A stretch of 64,000 bases of DNA from Candidatus Poribacteria bacterium (GTDB taxonomy: Bacteria; Poribacteria; WGA-4E; GCA-2687025). The stretch is taken from contig JABGQA010000110.1 in the NCBI GenBank assembly GCA_018644665.1, positions 62,001-126,000 of the forward strand, in the 5' to 3' direction. Numbering within the stretch: position 1 is the first letter of the stretch; each line of letters begins with the position of its first letter. Shown one piece after another: positions 8,099-17,020 of this stretch. The notes under the pieces are model-generated. The model was not told where the DNA came from. It made no database searches and saw only the letters and a list, made by a program, of their open reading frames with translations. A program made the position numbers and the translations under genes.

Positions 8099-8485
8099 GT
8101 GAACCGAGTGGGTACCGACGAAGACCTTTCCGCCTATCTGGACGACGACCTTCCGGCCGACGAGCGCGTGGCGCTGGAGCGTCGCCTAGACGCCGACGGG
8201 GATCTGCGCGTGACGATGGACGCGATGGTCGGCGTGCGGGCGACGCTGAGCGCGCTCACGGTGGACGTACCGGACGGGCTGCTGCCGCAGTTCCGATCGC
8301 TGCTGGACGAGCGCCGAGCAACCGTGCTCGACCGTCCGATCCAAGAATCCCTGCGCGCGATGCGCTCCACTCTCGAAACGCTCCGAGGCCGCCTATCCAT
8401 GAACGACCAACGCCGCCGCATCCGCGAACTGACCGAGGTCACCGCGAGCATGTGTCCCGGCGTCCTTGCAGGAGAAACACGATGA
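8099..8485 (+). CDS. putative anti-sigma factor (RseA/zinc-finger-like N-terminus, no membrane segment)
   Basis: GTG 8099 follows the sigma-factor stop with no gap, which suggests translational coupling. The 128-residue product begins with an acidic helix-turn-helix segment, LSAYLDDDLPADERVALERRL, typical of anti-sigma domains that grip ECF factors. The usual His-Cys-Cys zinc ligands are absent. There is no transmembrane helix, so it would be a cytoplasmic regulator. The basic C-terminal half has no known match. The last bases overlap the next gene (ATGA at 8482-8485). The role is inferred mostly from position and the N-terminal pattern. Confidence 0.65.
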   Translation: MNRVGTDEDLSAYLDDDLPADERVALERRLDADGDLRVTMDAMVGVRATLSALTVDVPDGLLPQFRSLLDERRATVLDRPIQESLRAMRSTLETLRGRLSMNDQRRRIRELTEVTASMCPGVLAGETR

Positions 8486-9714
8486 GCGAGGTCATCAACC
8501 GATTCGAACGCGATCACGTGGAATTGGTGGATCGCGCCGCCGTCGACACCGTGGCGATGATCCGCAAGCGACTCGAGGATATTGAGTCCGACATCGCCGA
8601 GGAAGAGGCCACGCGGGGCGATGTCACCGAGGAGATCGAGCGACTTCAGGGCCAGATCGAGTGGCTGCAACGCGTCATCGAAGAGAAGACGCGCGTCGTC
8701 GAGATCGCGTCCAAGGAGGACGGGGCCAAGAGCGTCGAGATGCCCTTCGACGGTGATACATACAACGTCCTCCTTGGACGGTTTGGGGACAGCGCACGGG
8801 GACGTGACACCCCGATCCATGTGAAAGGCTGGGACAGGCCCGCTATCCGTGTGGAGGCCCAGCTTGCCGCGTTCGACGAGGACGCCGCCGTCGCGCGGCA
8901 GAGAGTGGAGTCCGTGGTGATCCACGCGGGCGGCGACGCGGCTCAGGCGGTGGACAACTACCACGACCGCGAGAGTTGGGACCGTGCCAAGATCGAGGAC
9001 GAGATGCGCTTCCGACACGCGGACACGCTGCCCATCCTCACACGCATCCTGGAGGACGGGAGCCCGGTTCTCTCTATAGAGATCGCCGATCAGGCGCACA
9101 TCACGACGGAATACGGCGGGCACTCGCATAGCGCCCCTTCGGTCGAGTTCCCCGGCATCACGATCTTCGTGCCGCCGATGAAGACGCTACGGATCCTCGC
9201 CAGCGAGGCGAGGATCGAGCACGTCTGCGCCGACGTCGAGGTGATAGCGCACGGCGGCATGGGGACGTTCACAGACATCACCGGTGATCTGAGAGCGCTC
9301 ATTCGCTCCGCGCTGGGCGGACGGTTCATCAACAACGACACGACGCACTCGGCGCGGCGTATCGAGTGTGACGACGACGTGGTCATCGCGCGTGTCGGTG
9401 GGGACGTCAGCGTCGAAACGGACAGCGCCGCAGTGCGGCTGAGGGAGATAGGCGGGGCGATTCGCGCGCGCACGGTCGTGGGCGATATCCAGTGGGTTCG
9501 CACGCGCGAGACAGACACGTCGATGCGCCTCGAATCGGACTGGGGCACGATACACGCTGAGCATGCCGCGATCGACCCTCAGTGGGACGACTGGAAGTGG
9601 TGGGGCACTCCCAACCCGCTTTACGCGGGCACCGGCACGCCTGACGAGACGTTGGACGCGCACATTCAGTTGTTTACCGTCGCCGGGAATATCGCTGTGA
9701 CGAACGCGGAGTGA
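8482..9714 (+). CDS. coiled-coil plus beta-helix-like (DUF4097-like) protein in the ECF sigma operon
   Basis: ATG 8482 overlaps the preceding stop (ATGA) and has AGGAG eight bases upstream. I chose it over longer in-frame starts because those read through the anti-sigma gene. The 410-residue product has a charged coiled coil at about residues 30-75 (MIRKRLEDIESDIAEEEA, IERLQGQIEWLQRVIEEK). After a middle segment comes a repetitive beta region at about 200-400 (LSIEIADQAHITTEYGG, RIECDDDVVIARVGGDVSV, LREIGGAIRARTVVGDIQW) that resembles the DUF4097/adhesin beta-helix often found beside anti-sigma factors. No signal peptide or membrane helix is seen. It may sense or scaffold for the sigma/anti-sigma pair, but this is inference from the operon. 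Confidence 0.7.
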   Translation: MSEVINRFERDHVELVDRAAVDTVAMIRKRLEDIESDIAEEEATRGDVTEEIERLQGQIEWLQRVIEEKTRVVEIASKEDGAKSVEMPFDGDTYNVLLGRFGDSARGRDTPIHVKGWDRPAIRVEAQLAAFDEDAAVARQRVESVVIHAGGDAAQAVDNYHDRESWDRAKIEDEMRFRHADTLPILTRILEDGSPVLSIEIADQAHITTEYGGHSHSAPSVEFPGITIFVPPMKTLRILASEARIEHVCADVEVIAHGGMGTFTDITGDLRALIRSALGGRFINNDTTHSARRIECDDDVVIARVGGDVSVETDSAAVRLREIGGAIRARTVVGDIQWVRTRETDTSMRLESDWGTIHAEHAAIDPQWDDWKWWGTPNPLYAGTGTPDETLDAHIQLFTVAGNIAVTNAE

Positions 9715-9754
9715 CCACCCACGGGGCCATCGGGACGCACAACGGGAGCGCAAC

Positions 9755-10933
9755 ATGACCGAAGACCTGACGCCGTCACAAGTGCTGGACGTGCTGTGGA
9801 ACGCGCTCATGGAGCACTACCCGGTCGTGCAGTATCTCGGCATCATCGACGACTCGCGGCTGGAGGAAACGCGGGCGCGGCTGCCCGGTGTCGCCGACTG
9901 GCCGGCGGCGTATGCGAGCATGGAAGAACTGGTGGACTCCTTCCACGACTATCACAGCGGCCTGAGCTGGCCCGGCCGGCCTGACTACGCCCATCCCCCG
10001 GCTCGCATCGCCTATGTGGACGAAGTCCTCGCTGTCGAGAGATGCGATCCCGGCATAGGGCTTTCCCCGGGTGACGTCGTCGTGTCGATCGACGGCGAAG
10101 ACGCGATGGGGCTCTTCCGAGAACGGCTCGAAACCGCGTCTGGGGCGACCAAATACGCGCGGCGGCGCTGGGCGACGGACTTCCTGCTACGCGGGGTGAG
10201 GGGCTCCGAAGTCACGTTGGAGGCCCGCGGCGGCGATGGACGTACATACTCCGTCGCCCTGACGCGCGCCCGAGGCTACGGTCACGATGGACCGACCGTC
10301 GAGGCGAGCGCGGTCGCCGACGACGTGGGGTACATCCGTGTCCATCGGTGGTGGAATCCCGACGGCGAAGATCTCGTCGCCGACATCGACGCGGCGTTGG
10401 AGCGCTTCCGTGATTGCCCCTTCCTCGTCATCGACGTGCGCGCGAACGGGGGCGGGGACGACAGACTCGCGGACCAAGTCGTGGGCCGGTTCCTGACACA
10501 CGCCGTCGTCGCCAGCGTCAGCTTCCATCGGGAGCCAGGGACCGATACTTACCGGCAGACCGCTGAGGTCGCTCGTCCACGCGGCCCATGGCGCTATGAG
10601 GGTAGAACCGCGGTACTGATCGACGAAGGCTGCATGAGCGCGTGCGAGCACTTCGTCAGTGGCATGGATGCCTCTGGGATCATCCTGCTCGTCGGCGTGT
10701 CCACGACGGGCGCCGGCGGGTGGATTCGCTCGGTCGATCTGCCGGGCGGCGCGACGCTCCGCTGCTCTCGCACCTTCCCGCTACACGGCCATCGCCCCTC
10801 CGCGATGAGCGGCATACCGCCCCATGTCCATGTCTCCCAGACGATCGAGTCGCTTCGGTCGGGATCGGACATCGTGCTCGACACGGCGGTGGAGCGCCTG
10901 CGCTCCGGGGAGCCGCTGCCCGACAGGGAATGA
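9755..10933 (+). CDS. S41 family peptidase (tail-specific protease-like)
   Basis: 392 residues; ATG 9755 has GGGAG at good spacing. The middle contains a PDZ-like segment (LSPGDVVVSIDGEDAM). The C-terminal half has the S41 core: VGYIRVHRWWNPD, FLVIDVRANGGGDD and the nucleophile loop GCMSACEHF with candidate Ser295. A Lys at the usual position four residues after the Ser is not evident (SACEH), so the catalytic base may differ or the protein may be a weak enzyme. There is no signal peptide, unlike most CtpA proteins, which suggests a cytoplasmic protein. It lies 40 bases after the sigma operon and could be co-transcribed with it. Confidence 0.8.
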   Translation: MTEDLTPSQVLDVLWNALMEHYPVVQYLGIIDDSRLEETRARLPGVADWPAAYASMEELVDSFHDYHSGLSWPGRPDYAHPPARIAYVDEVLAVERCDPGIGLSPGDVVVSIDGEDAMGLFRERLETASGATKYARRRWATDFLLRGVRGSEVTLEARGGDGRTYSVALTRARGYGHDGPTVEASAVADDVGYIRVHRWWNPDGEDLVADIDAALERFRDCPFLVIDVRANGGGDDRLADQVVGRFLTHAVVASVSFHREPGTDTYRQTAEVARPRGPWRYEGRTAVLIDEGCMSACEHFVSGMDASGIILLVGVSTTGAGGWIRSVDLPGGATLRCSRTFPLHGHRPSAMSGIPPHVHVSQTIESLRSGSDIVLDTAVERLRSGEPLPDRE

Positions 10934-11051
10934 CGGCGCGCCAGGACGCGGCGTCTGCTTCGCGCGGCCGCATCACGGCTGTTTGACGCTACCAAGCCCC
11001 GCAGCTACATTCGATGCGCCTCGAAGGCCGACGAACCGCCTGGAGTGACCG

Positions 11052-11855
11052 ATGTACCTCTCGATCGTCACCGACGAAATCAGCTCGGACCCAATCACCG
11101 CCGTCGAGTTGGCGACGGAGTGGGACATCCGTCACTTCGAACTACGCAACGTCGGCTCGGGCCGGCTCCCGGACATCAGCGATGCAGACAGGCGACGCCT
11201 CAGGTCGCTGGCATCCCGCGGCGACATCACCCTCACGGCGATCTCCCCTGGGTTCTTCAAGGACCGCCTCGATAGCGACACGACGCGGCGTCAGTTGAGC
11301 GACGGCCTCCCACGCGCTGTCGAACTCGCTACGGAACTAGGGATACCCAAGATGGTGTTCTTCTCCGGGCGCAAGGAGAGCGGCATGCCCCGCTCCGAGG
11401 GCGTGGCGCGCGTCGCGGAGTTACTCGCCGGGTGCGCGGGGAAGCTCGCCGAGGCCGATATCGAACTCCTCGTGGAAAACGAGCACATCTGCTGGGGTGA
11501 CACGGGCGTGAACACGGTCGAAATCCTCGACGCGGCGGGCCACCCGAACATGTCGCTGAATTGGGACCCCTGCAACGGCTTGTGGGCGGGCGGCGACGCG
11601 TTCCCCGACGAGTATGAACGCGTGAAGGGCCGCATCGGGAATCTGCACGTCAAGGACACCCTACGAGACCGCTTCGGCGAGTTCCGAGGCGTCCCGATTG
11701 GCGAGGGAGAGGTGCCCTGGCGTGAGATTCTGCCCGCGATGATCCGCGACGGGTGGCGGGGACCGTTCTGCGTCGAGACGCACTATCAGCCGAAGGTGGC
11801 GGGTTCGCGCGTCTGCACGGAGAACCTGAAGAGGCTGCTTATCGAAGCCGCTTGA
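11052..11855 (+). CDS. sugar phosphate isomerase/epimerase (AP-endonuclease-2-like TIM barrel)
   Basis: The 267-residue product has the xylose-isomerase-like TIM-barrel pattern: SIVTDEISSDP at the start, DIRHFELRNVG on strand 2, IELLVENEHICWGDT with the metal-ligand Glu, LNWDPCNGLWAGGD, IGNLHVKD and FCVETHYQP. These residues match the divalent-metal site of the family. TGGAG lies just upstream of ATG 11052. The substrate cannot be read from sequence. It converges on rsgA with a 17-base overlap of the 3' ends. A complete gene of normal length. Confidence 0.9.
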   Translation: MYLSIVTDEISSDPITAVELATEWDIRHFELRNVGSGRLPDISDADRRRLRSLASRGDITLTAISPGFFKDRLDSDTTRRQLSDGLPRAVELATELGIPKMVFFSGRKESGMPRSEGVARVAELLAGCAGKLAEADIELLVENEHICWGDTGVNTVEILDAAGHPNMSLNWDPCNGLWAGGDAFPDEYERVKGRIGNLHVKDTLRDRFGEFRGVPIGEGEVPWREILPAMIRDGWRGPFCVETHYQPKVAGSRVCTENLKRLLIEAA

Positions 11856-12783
11856 CGCGGCGTTCGTGATCCTCGACCGGACCTTCCTGACATAGCCGCC
11901 GGTAGCTCTCGTAACGCTCCCGGCTGATCTCGTGCGCGTCGACCGCTCCGCGGATGGCGCACCGCGGTTCGTCGAAGTGCCAGCAGTCGCTGTACTTGCA
12001 CTTGCCCAAGAACGGCCGCATCTCGAGGAAGTAGTAGTCGATGGTGTCCGTCGGCACTCCCCACAACCCCACCTCGCGGATGCCGGGGGTGTCGGCGATG
12101 CGCGCGTCGATATCGTCGAGGTGGTGTATCCGCACGTAGGTCGTCGTGTGCCGGCCCTTCTGCGACGACTTGCTCACCTCGCGCGTGCGTATATCGAACT
12201 CTGGATGCAACGCGTTCAGGATGGACGACTTCCCAACGCCGGAGCTACCCGCGAACACGCTGAATTGGCCTGCCAGCACGTCGCGGAGCGCGTCGATGTT
12301 CTCACCCTCGGTGGCCGACATCATGTGCCATGTCGCGCCCAGGGGTTTGTACACGCGCGTGAGCAGTTCGGACAGTTTCGCCCGCTCGGCGCCACGCAGT
12401 AGGTCCGCCTTGTTGATGCATAGGATGGGCTTCACGCCGCCGAACTCGGCGAGCACCATCAGCCGGTCGATGAAGCGCAGGTTCAGTCGTGGTTGCTCGA
12501 CGGACGCGACGATCACCACCTGGTCGATGTTGGCGACGATGATCTGTTCGATGTCGGGCGTGCCGTCGTGCGGCTTGGGGAGGAGGCGGGAGAGCTTCGT
12601 ACGGCGTGGGAGGATTTCCTCGAGGACGCCCTCTTCACCGAGGACGGTGATGCGTACCTCGTCGCCGACCGCGACGGGATCCGCGTACCGACGGACGAGC
12701 TGACCGTCGTCGGTCTCTTCGTACAGGGAGTCCTTCATCTTCCCGCGCAACCTGCACAGTACCTCCCGCTCTGGGATGGCCAC
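11839..12783 (-). CDS. rsgA: ribosome small-subunit-dependent GTPase RsgA
   Basis: 314 residues beginning at GTG 12783. The domain order is that of the circularly permuted YjeQ/RsgA family: an OB-fold (about 1-75), G4 NKAD 124-127, G1 GSSGVGKSS 179-187, G2 RHTTT 211-215, G3 DTPG 231-234, then a zinc domain with ligands C262, C267, H269 and C275. Family knowledge: RsgA helps late maturation of the 30S subunit, with GTP hydrolysis triggered by the ribosome. All key residues are present. Its 3' end overlaps the convergent isomerase gene by 17 bases. Confidence 0.96.
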   Translation of the reverse strand: MAIPEREVLCRLRGKMKDSLYEETDDGQLVRRYADPVAVGDEVRITVLGEEGVLEEILPRRTKLSRLLPKPHDGTPDIEQIIVANIDQVVIVASVEQPRLNLRFIDRLMVLAEFGGVKPILCINKADLLRGAERAKLSELLTRVYKPLGATWHMMSATEGENIDALRDVLAGQFSVFAGSSGVGKSSILNALHPEFDIRTREVSKSSQKGRHTTTYVRIHHLDDIDARIADTPGIREVGLWGVPTDTIDYYFLEMRPFLGKCKYSDCWHFDEPRCAIRGAVDAHEISRERYESYRRLCQEGPVEDHERRVKRLR

Positions 12784-13165
12784 CGTGTAGAAGCCGGACT
12801 CCGCTCGATTGACTGTTCCCGTGACTAGCTCTTGCTCACCGATACACGGCCTCCATTCGTTCGGCCAGGGACATCCCTGAAGCCGCTAACGCGCCGACGC
12901 CTGGCGGAGAGCCGCGGCGTCCCGGGGCCGAAGTGTATACCGGAACGTCGGTCGGAACTCAAGGCGGCGTGGACGCGGGGCGTGGTCATGGGTAGTTGGG
13001 AGGTCGGCACTGCCGCCAAAAGCGCCGTGGGCGAGTGAACGTCTTCCCCTGGCAGGGGAGGATTGAGATGGAGTCCCTAGGCGATCTCACGCCTTCGACG
13101 TGCTGTCGTCTCGTCCGACCAACGGGCCGTGACCCCTTACGCCCGCGCGATCGGCGTCAACCTGG
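12784..13165. other. intergenic region carrying one copy of the dispersed palindromic repeat
   Basis: No gene is supported in these 382 bases. The only structure is the repeat copy at 13033-13080. The region separates the 5' end of rsgA from the 3' end of the parE-like toxin gene. Confidence 0.6.
13033..13080 (+). repeat. dispersed palindromic repeat, copy A
   Basis: The core is TTCCCCTGGCAGGGGA, an imperfect hairpin, preceded by GTGAACGTC and followed by GAGATGGAGTCC. It shares this layout with copies at 19106, 19231 and 61201-61250 (minus). The consensus is GTGAAYGYC, then TTCCCCTNGCAGGGGAA, then GATGGGGTCCA. Confidence 0.75.
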
Positions 13166-13474
13166 TCAGCGCTGCTCTTCGCGCAAGACACGGGCCATAT
13201 CCCGCCGTCCATGAAGGACGTGGGCCATCTCGATCCGGTCTTCGCGGATGTAGTAGAAGATGACGTAAGGGTAGGGACGCACGGCGAAGCTGCGGATGCC
13301 CACGGCGTGCCGCGGCCGGCGTCTTCCTAACTCTGGGAAACTCGCGAGCCGATCGAAGGTGTCGAGGATGCGGAGTATGACGCGACGCGCGGCGTCGGGG
13401 TCGCGGGCGGCGATGTGCGCCGCGATATGGTCGAGATCGTCCTGCGCTCTCGGTGAGATGTCTACTTCGCGCAT
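13166..13474 (-). CDS. RelE/ParE-family toxin
   Basis: 102 residues from ATG 13474; a TTG at 13486 would add four residues. REVDISPRAQDDLDHIAAHIA, then ILDTFDRLASFPELGRRRP and IRSFAVRPYPYVIFYYI form the compact ParE fold, and the C-terminal IEMAHVLHGRRD is the family's last strand and helix. The ParD-like antitoxin gene lies directly upstream with its stop at 13492, the usual antitoxin-toxin order. Family knowledge: ParE toxins commonly poison DNA gyrase and are neutralised by ParD. The target here is untested. Confidence 0.9.
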   Translation of the reverse strand: MREVDISPRAQDDLDHIAAHIAARDPDAARRVILRILDTFDRLASFPELGRRRPRHAVGIRSFAVRPYPYVIFYYIREDRIEMAHVLHGRRDMARVLREEQR

Positions 13475-13491
13475 TGCCGAGCTCAAGGCGT

Positions 13492-13764
13492 CTACTGCGA
13501 ATCGAGCATCTTCTTGGCACGCTGCATCACGCCGTCTGCGAACGACCCCTTGTCTGTGATGCGGATACCTTCACCACGGCGGAGTTGGGCAGTCCCCTCC
13601 TCAATGGCGGCTCGGATTGCGTCTTCGCCGACCTCCTGCTCCAGTTCGTCGGTATAGAGCGCGTCCAGCGCCTGGTCGATGACCTCCTGCTCGGAGCGGC
13701 TCATCCCGGACTCGACTCGCCGCGTCACGAACTTCATCTGGTCTTCGGTGAGCGTGATTTCCAT
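13492..13764 (-). CDS. ParD-like antitoxin
   Basis: 90 residues from ATG 13764, with GGGAG about ten bases upstream inside the codons of an alternative ATG 13779. The N-terminus MEITLTEDQMKFVTRRVESG with SRSEQEVIDQALDAL is the ribbon-helix-helix pattern of ParD/CC2985-type antitoxins. The rest is charged and probably wraps the toxin. It would bind both the toxin and its own promoter. It stands directly before the toxin gene, forming a type II toxin-antitoxin operon. The frame stays open upstream into the barrel gene, but that extension is the shadow of another gene. Confidence 0.87.
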   Translation of the reverse strand: MEITLTEDQMKFVTRRVESGMSRSEQEVIDQALDALYTDELEQEVGEDAIRAAIEEGTAQLRRGEGIRITDKGSFADGVMQRAKKMLDSQ

Positions 13765-13838
13765 CGCCTTTGCTCCCATGCCCTCAGCATGATGCGCCCA
13801 AGAAGCAGTGCCAATCCGGTCCCAGGTCGGCCGCTCGC

Positions 13839-14987
13839 CTAGAACCACCAATGCGTCTGTAGCAACGCCTCGCCGAGGTTCGCCGAGCCGTCGGGCTGGC
13901 CCGTGTAGCGGAACGTCGGCTTGATCTCGAGGTACGGGATTGGGTACAGCTCCGCGCCCAACGACGCGCGCCAGAATCTGCCCGACTCCAGGTCCAGGTC
14001 CGGGTCGAAGAACTCGAACCGCTCTATGATGTGGATGCCCTTCGCGACGCGGAACGTGCCCTCGACGAAGGCCGCGAGGGACGTCAGCCCACCCGTTCCC
14101 GCGTCGTCGGCGAGGTACTTGTCGGCGATATCCAACTCGCCCATGAGCGTCCACACGTCGCCGCCGACTCCGACAAAACCCCCGGCGAGCAGCGTGCGCC
14201 CTTCGATGGCGCTGTTGTTGTTCGTGTAGACGTTTCCGCCTAGCAGCGCGTTCAGCGGCCCGAGCTCGACGTACCTCTCGGCGCGCCCGAGGAACGCCTT
14301 CTCATCGTCGCGGTCGGGGATGGTGGCGATCGCGCCGCCGTTGTAGATCCCGCCGGTGAGGTAGAAGTCCGCGACCTCCGCGCCCATCTCGACGCCGGAG
14401 TCGGCGTAGTTCGCCTCCCAGAACAGACCGTCATCGCGATCGGACCGCGGATTCCCACCACGGATAAACGCCGTGTGGTCGTCGACGCGGAGGCCGTAGT
14501 TGGGGAGAAAGCTCCCTGCCTTGATGTACCTCTCGTGGTCCTCCGAGGCCATCATGCCGAAGACTTCGGCGGTACGGTTCAGGATGTCCTGTTCGATGTA
14601 AACGCCCGCGTGGTCGGTAAGCTCCCAGTTCGCGTAGAGGTCCGCCTGCATCGTGAAGAAGCCGTTGCTGACGTCCGTCGTGTCCGTGGCGCCCTCTACT
14701 CCGTCGAGGTCGTCGACGTACGCGTACGCTTGCGTGCGGATGTCGCCACCGACGCGGAGATGGTCGGAAATCTGGGTGTCGATGTCGCGCTTGTCATCCG
14801 CGGCGAGCTTCTCGTTCCCGAACTTCTCGACGCCGTAGCTGTTCCTCAACCCGGCGCCGGACGGGTTCGCGTGGCACAGATGGCACCCTTCGCCTTCCTG
14901 CAAGGAGAACCTCGGGAGCGCCGCGGCCGGGAGCGCCACGGCCATTACGCATACCGTCGCCAACGCGGATAGCAGGACGTGTCTCAC
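13839..14987 (-). CDS. outer-membrane beta-barrel protein with N-terminal c-type haem motif (cytochrome-porin-like)
   Basis: 382 residues; GTG 14987 has GGGAGG eight bases upstream. Residues 1-24 form a signal peptide ending ALPAAALP. A single CHLCH haem-binding motif follows at 35-39 in the context EGEGCHLCHANPSGAGLRNSYG. The remainder alternates polar and aromatic residues as in a barrel and ends in WWF, an outer-membrane insertion signal. Family knowledge: mono-haem/porin fusions include Cyc2-type iron oxidases, but the CHxNP...G..R..YG context is a broader uncharacterised group. Electron transfer across the outer membrane is therefore an inference. It lies 39 bases after the oxidoreductase gene on the same strand. 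Confidence 0.8.
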   Translation of the reverse strand: MRHVLLSALATVCVMAVALPAAALPRFSLQEGEGCHLCHANPSGAGLRNSYGVEKFGNEKLAADDKRDIDTQISDHLRVGGDIRTQAYAYVDDLDGVEGATDTTDVSNGFFTMQADLYANWELTDHAGVYIEQDILNRTAEVFGMMASEDHERYIKAGSFLPNYGLRVDDHTAFIRGGNPRSDRDDGLFWEANYADSGVEMGAEVADFYLTGGIYNGGAIATIPDRDDEKAFLGRAERYVELGPLNALLGGNVYTNNNSAIEGRTLLAGGFVGVGGDVWTLMGELDIADKYLADDAGTGGLTSLAAFVEGTFRVAKGIHIIERFEFFDPDLDLESGRFWRASLGAELYPIPYLEIKPTFRYTGQPDGSANLGEALLQTHWWF

Positions 14988-15026
14988 CGGCCGATCCTCC
15001 CTACGTCTGTAGGCTTAGATGGAGGC

Positions 15027-16028
15027 TTAGACGTCTCCGGCGTCGATCATGGACTGGAGCGGATAGTCGTCGACGCTCAGTGGCAGTTCGATCAGCGCCC
15101 GTTGGCGCGCGGATTCCATGATCCCGAGGAGTATCTCCAGCGCCGCCCGCCCGTTGCGACCGCTCGAACGATGGTCGCGGTCCTCCTTGATCGCGTCGAT
15201 CATGTCGCGCACGGGCGATGAGTCGTTCTCATACGATGTCGTCGCCCAGTGGCCGGCCGTCGAGGACGCGCGATACCGCAACGCCGGGCCGCCCGGAGCG
15301 CCAAGCTCGATCTCGCCTTCCGTGCCGTACAGGTGGATGTGATGGTAACCACGCGCCGAACGTTTGCCGCCCTCGATGAAGGCGCGCACGCCGTTCTCGT
15401 GCTTCCAGTATCCAACATAATCCTCGAGGCTTGCTATCCCGAACTTCGTGCCTCCCGCCCCGCGGCTGATCTGGCCCATCACCCACTCGTGCGGTGAGTC
15501 GTCGGCAAACCAGCGCATCAGGTCAACGGTGTGCGTGCCGTTGTCCATCAGGTCGCCGCCCTCGCAGATGCCGTGGATCTTGACGAGATCGCCGATGACG
15601 CCGTCGGCGAGTAGTTGGCGGGCGCCGATGTACGGGCCGTCGAAACGCAGTTGGTGGCCGATAGCGAGCTTCGCGCCGTGGGCGTCACACACGTCGACCA
15701 TCTCGTTCGCGACGGTCATGGATGTCGCCATGGGCTTCTCGCAGATGATGCCCTTCACGCCCGCCTTCGCCGCGGCGAGGCTGATGACCGGATGCAGGGG
15801 AATCCAGGTGCACACGCTCACGAGGTCCAGCGGCTCCTCGGCGAGCATCGCGCCGTAGTCCTCGTAGTGCTTCTTGACGCCGTACCGCTCTTCGTACCCG
15901 GCCATCGCGTCCGGGTTGATGTCCGAGCAGGCGACCAGCTCGACGTCCTCGAAGTCGTGATACTGCCGCGCGTGCAGGTGCGAGATGCCGCCGCAACCGA
16001 TGACCGCGGCGCGATACGTCTTCGACAT
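15027..16028 (-). CDS. Gfo/Idh/MocA family oxidoreductase
   Basis: 333 residues. The N-terminal Rossmann fold starts AAVIGCGGISHLHARQY and the family motif GIICEKPMA follows near residue 100. The C-terminal alpha/beta domain includes ICEGGDLMDNGTHTVDLMRW, where the catalytic-site His lies. Members oxidise or reduce sugars and cyclitols with NAD(P); the substrate is not evident. The phosphotransferase gene ends only 11 bases upstream, so the two are probably co-transcribed. Confidence 0.93.
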   Translation of the reverse strand: MSKTYRAAVIGCGGISHLHARQYHDFEDVELVACSDINPDAMAGYEERYGVKKHYEDYGAMLAEEPLDLVSVCTWIPLHPVISLAAAKAGVKGIICEKPMATSMTVANEMVDVCDAHGAKLAIGHQLRFDGPYIGARQLLADGVIGDLVKIHGICEGGDLMDNGTHTVDLMRWFADDSPHEWVMGQISRGAGGTKFGIASLEDYVGYWKHENGVRAFIEGGKRSARGYHHIHLYGTEGEIELGAPGGPALRYRASSTAGHWATTSYENDSSPVRDMIDAIKEDRDHRSSGRNGRAALEILLGIMESARQRALIELPLSVDDYPLQSMIDAGDV

Positions 16029-16039
16029 GACTCACCGTT

Positions 16040-17020
16040 CTAACCATGGTGTTCGCGGACCTGCGGGAGGAAGCCCGTTAGTTCCCGCATGGCCTGTTCG
16101 TCGGGACACTCTAGCGCCCAGTATACCGCGCCGTGGACCAACATGAGATGCCGTTCCAGGCCATGCGCCTCGGATTCCGCATCCTGCCAGGCTGGAGCGC
16201 AATGCGCGCGGTACGACGCCATGAACGCGTCCGCGAGTTCGGCATCCGGGACGGCGTAACGGCGGGGATCTCCGCCCTCCGCCGCGCTCGCGGGATCGAG
16301 GTACCACGCAGCCGTGACCACGTCGAACACGCGACGGCCTCGCGCCGTGTGGCTGCAGTCTATGAAATGAACGTCTCCATCGTCGCCGAAGATGATGTTG
16401 TCGGGGTTCGCATCGAGGTGGAGGCACGTTTCCACCAACCGCGGTCGAAGCCGTCGGATGGCAGCGATGACCCGGTCGGCGTCCGCGACGTATTCGGCGA
16501 ACAGGCTCTCGTACGGCTTCCCACGTGCGGCCGTCCTGGCGCGCCGCAGGTCGGCTTCCAGTCTTCCCAACGCGACGTGATTCTGGTCGCACGCCTCCTC
16601 GCCGGGCAGATTGGCGTACTGGAGGCCGACTGTGTGAAACGCCGCCAACGCCCGAGCGACGCGCGTAGCGTCCTCGACCGGCCCACGCGCCGGGTGTCGA
16701 CCGGAGATGTACGGATACACCTCGACGATCCGACCGGACACGGGGTCCAACGCGTGCGACAGGCCTGAGCGGGCGCTCAGCGGCACGGGCGTGCGAACGC
16801 CGTTGGCGTCGATATATGCGAGGAAGGCGTGCACGCGTGCCAGGCGCGCCGGCGGGATGTGCGAGGCGTCGGAGACGCGCGCAACGAACTCCCTCCCCGT
16901 CGCCTCGTCCGTGAAGCGGAAGACCGACGCGAGTTTGCCTCCGATGCGTTCCAACGCGCCGGACGGTCGCACGCCGAACGCTTGGGCGAGCCATGCTAGA
17001 TCCGGGCCGTGCGCGTTCAT
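16040..17020 (-). CDS. aminoglycoside phosphotransferase-fold (APH/choline kinase-like) kinase
   Basis: 326 residues. The protein-kinase-like small-molecule kinase motifs are clear: a glycine-rich start with VFRFTDEATGREFVARV, the catalytic loop LHLDANPDNIIF (D203, N208) and the metal-binding FIDCSHT (D221). Family members phosphorylate small alcohols such as choline, homoserine, methylthioribose or aminoglycosides. Nothing here points to resistance, and the oxidoreductase neighbour suggests a metabolic sugar or alcohol substrate. Divergent from the sigma-fusion gene. Confidence 0.87.
   Translation of the reverse strand: MNAHGPDLAWLAQAFGVRPSGALERIGGKLASVFRFTDEATGREFVARVSDASHIPPARLARVHAFLAYIDANGVRTPVPLSARSGLSHALDPVSGRIVEVYPYISGRHPARGPVEDATRVARALAAFHTVGLQYANLPGEEACDQNHVALGRLEADLRRARTAARGKPYESLFAEYVADADRVIAAIRRLRPRLVETCLHLDANPDNIIFGDDGDVHFIDCSHTARGRRVFDVVTAAWYLDPASAAEGGDPRRYAVPDAELADAFMASYRAHCAPAWQDAESEAHGLERHLMLVHGAVYWALECPDEQAMRELTGFLPQVREHHG

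Noticed and set aside
8014..8481. N-terminal extension of the coiled-coil gene frame
   Set aside because: It overlaps the sigma and anti-sigma genes out of frame; the ATGA start at 8482 with AGGAG is better.
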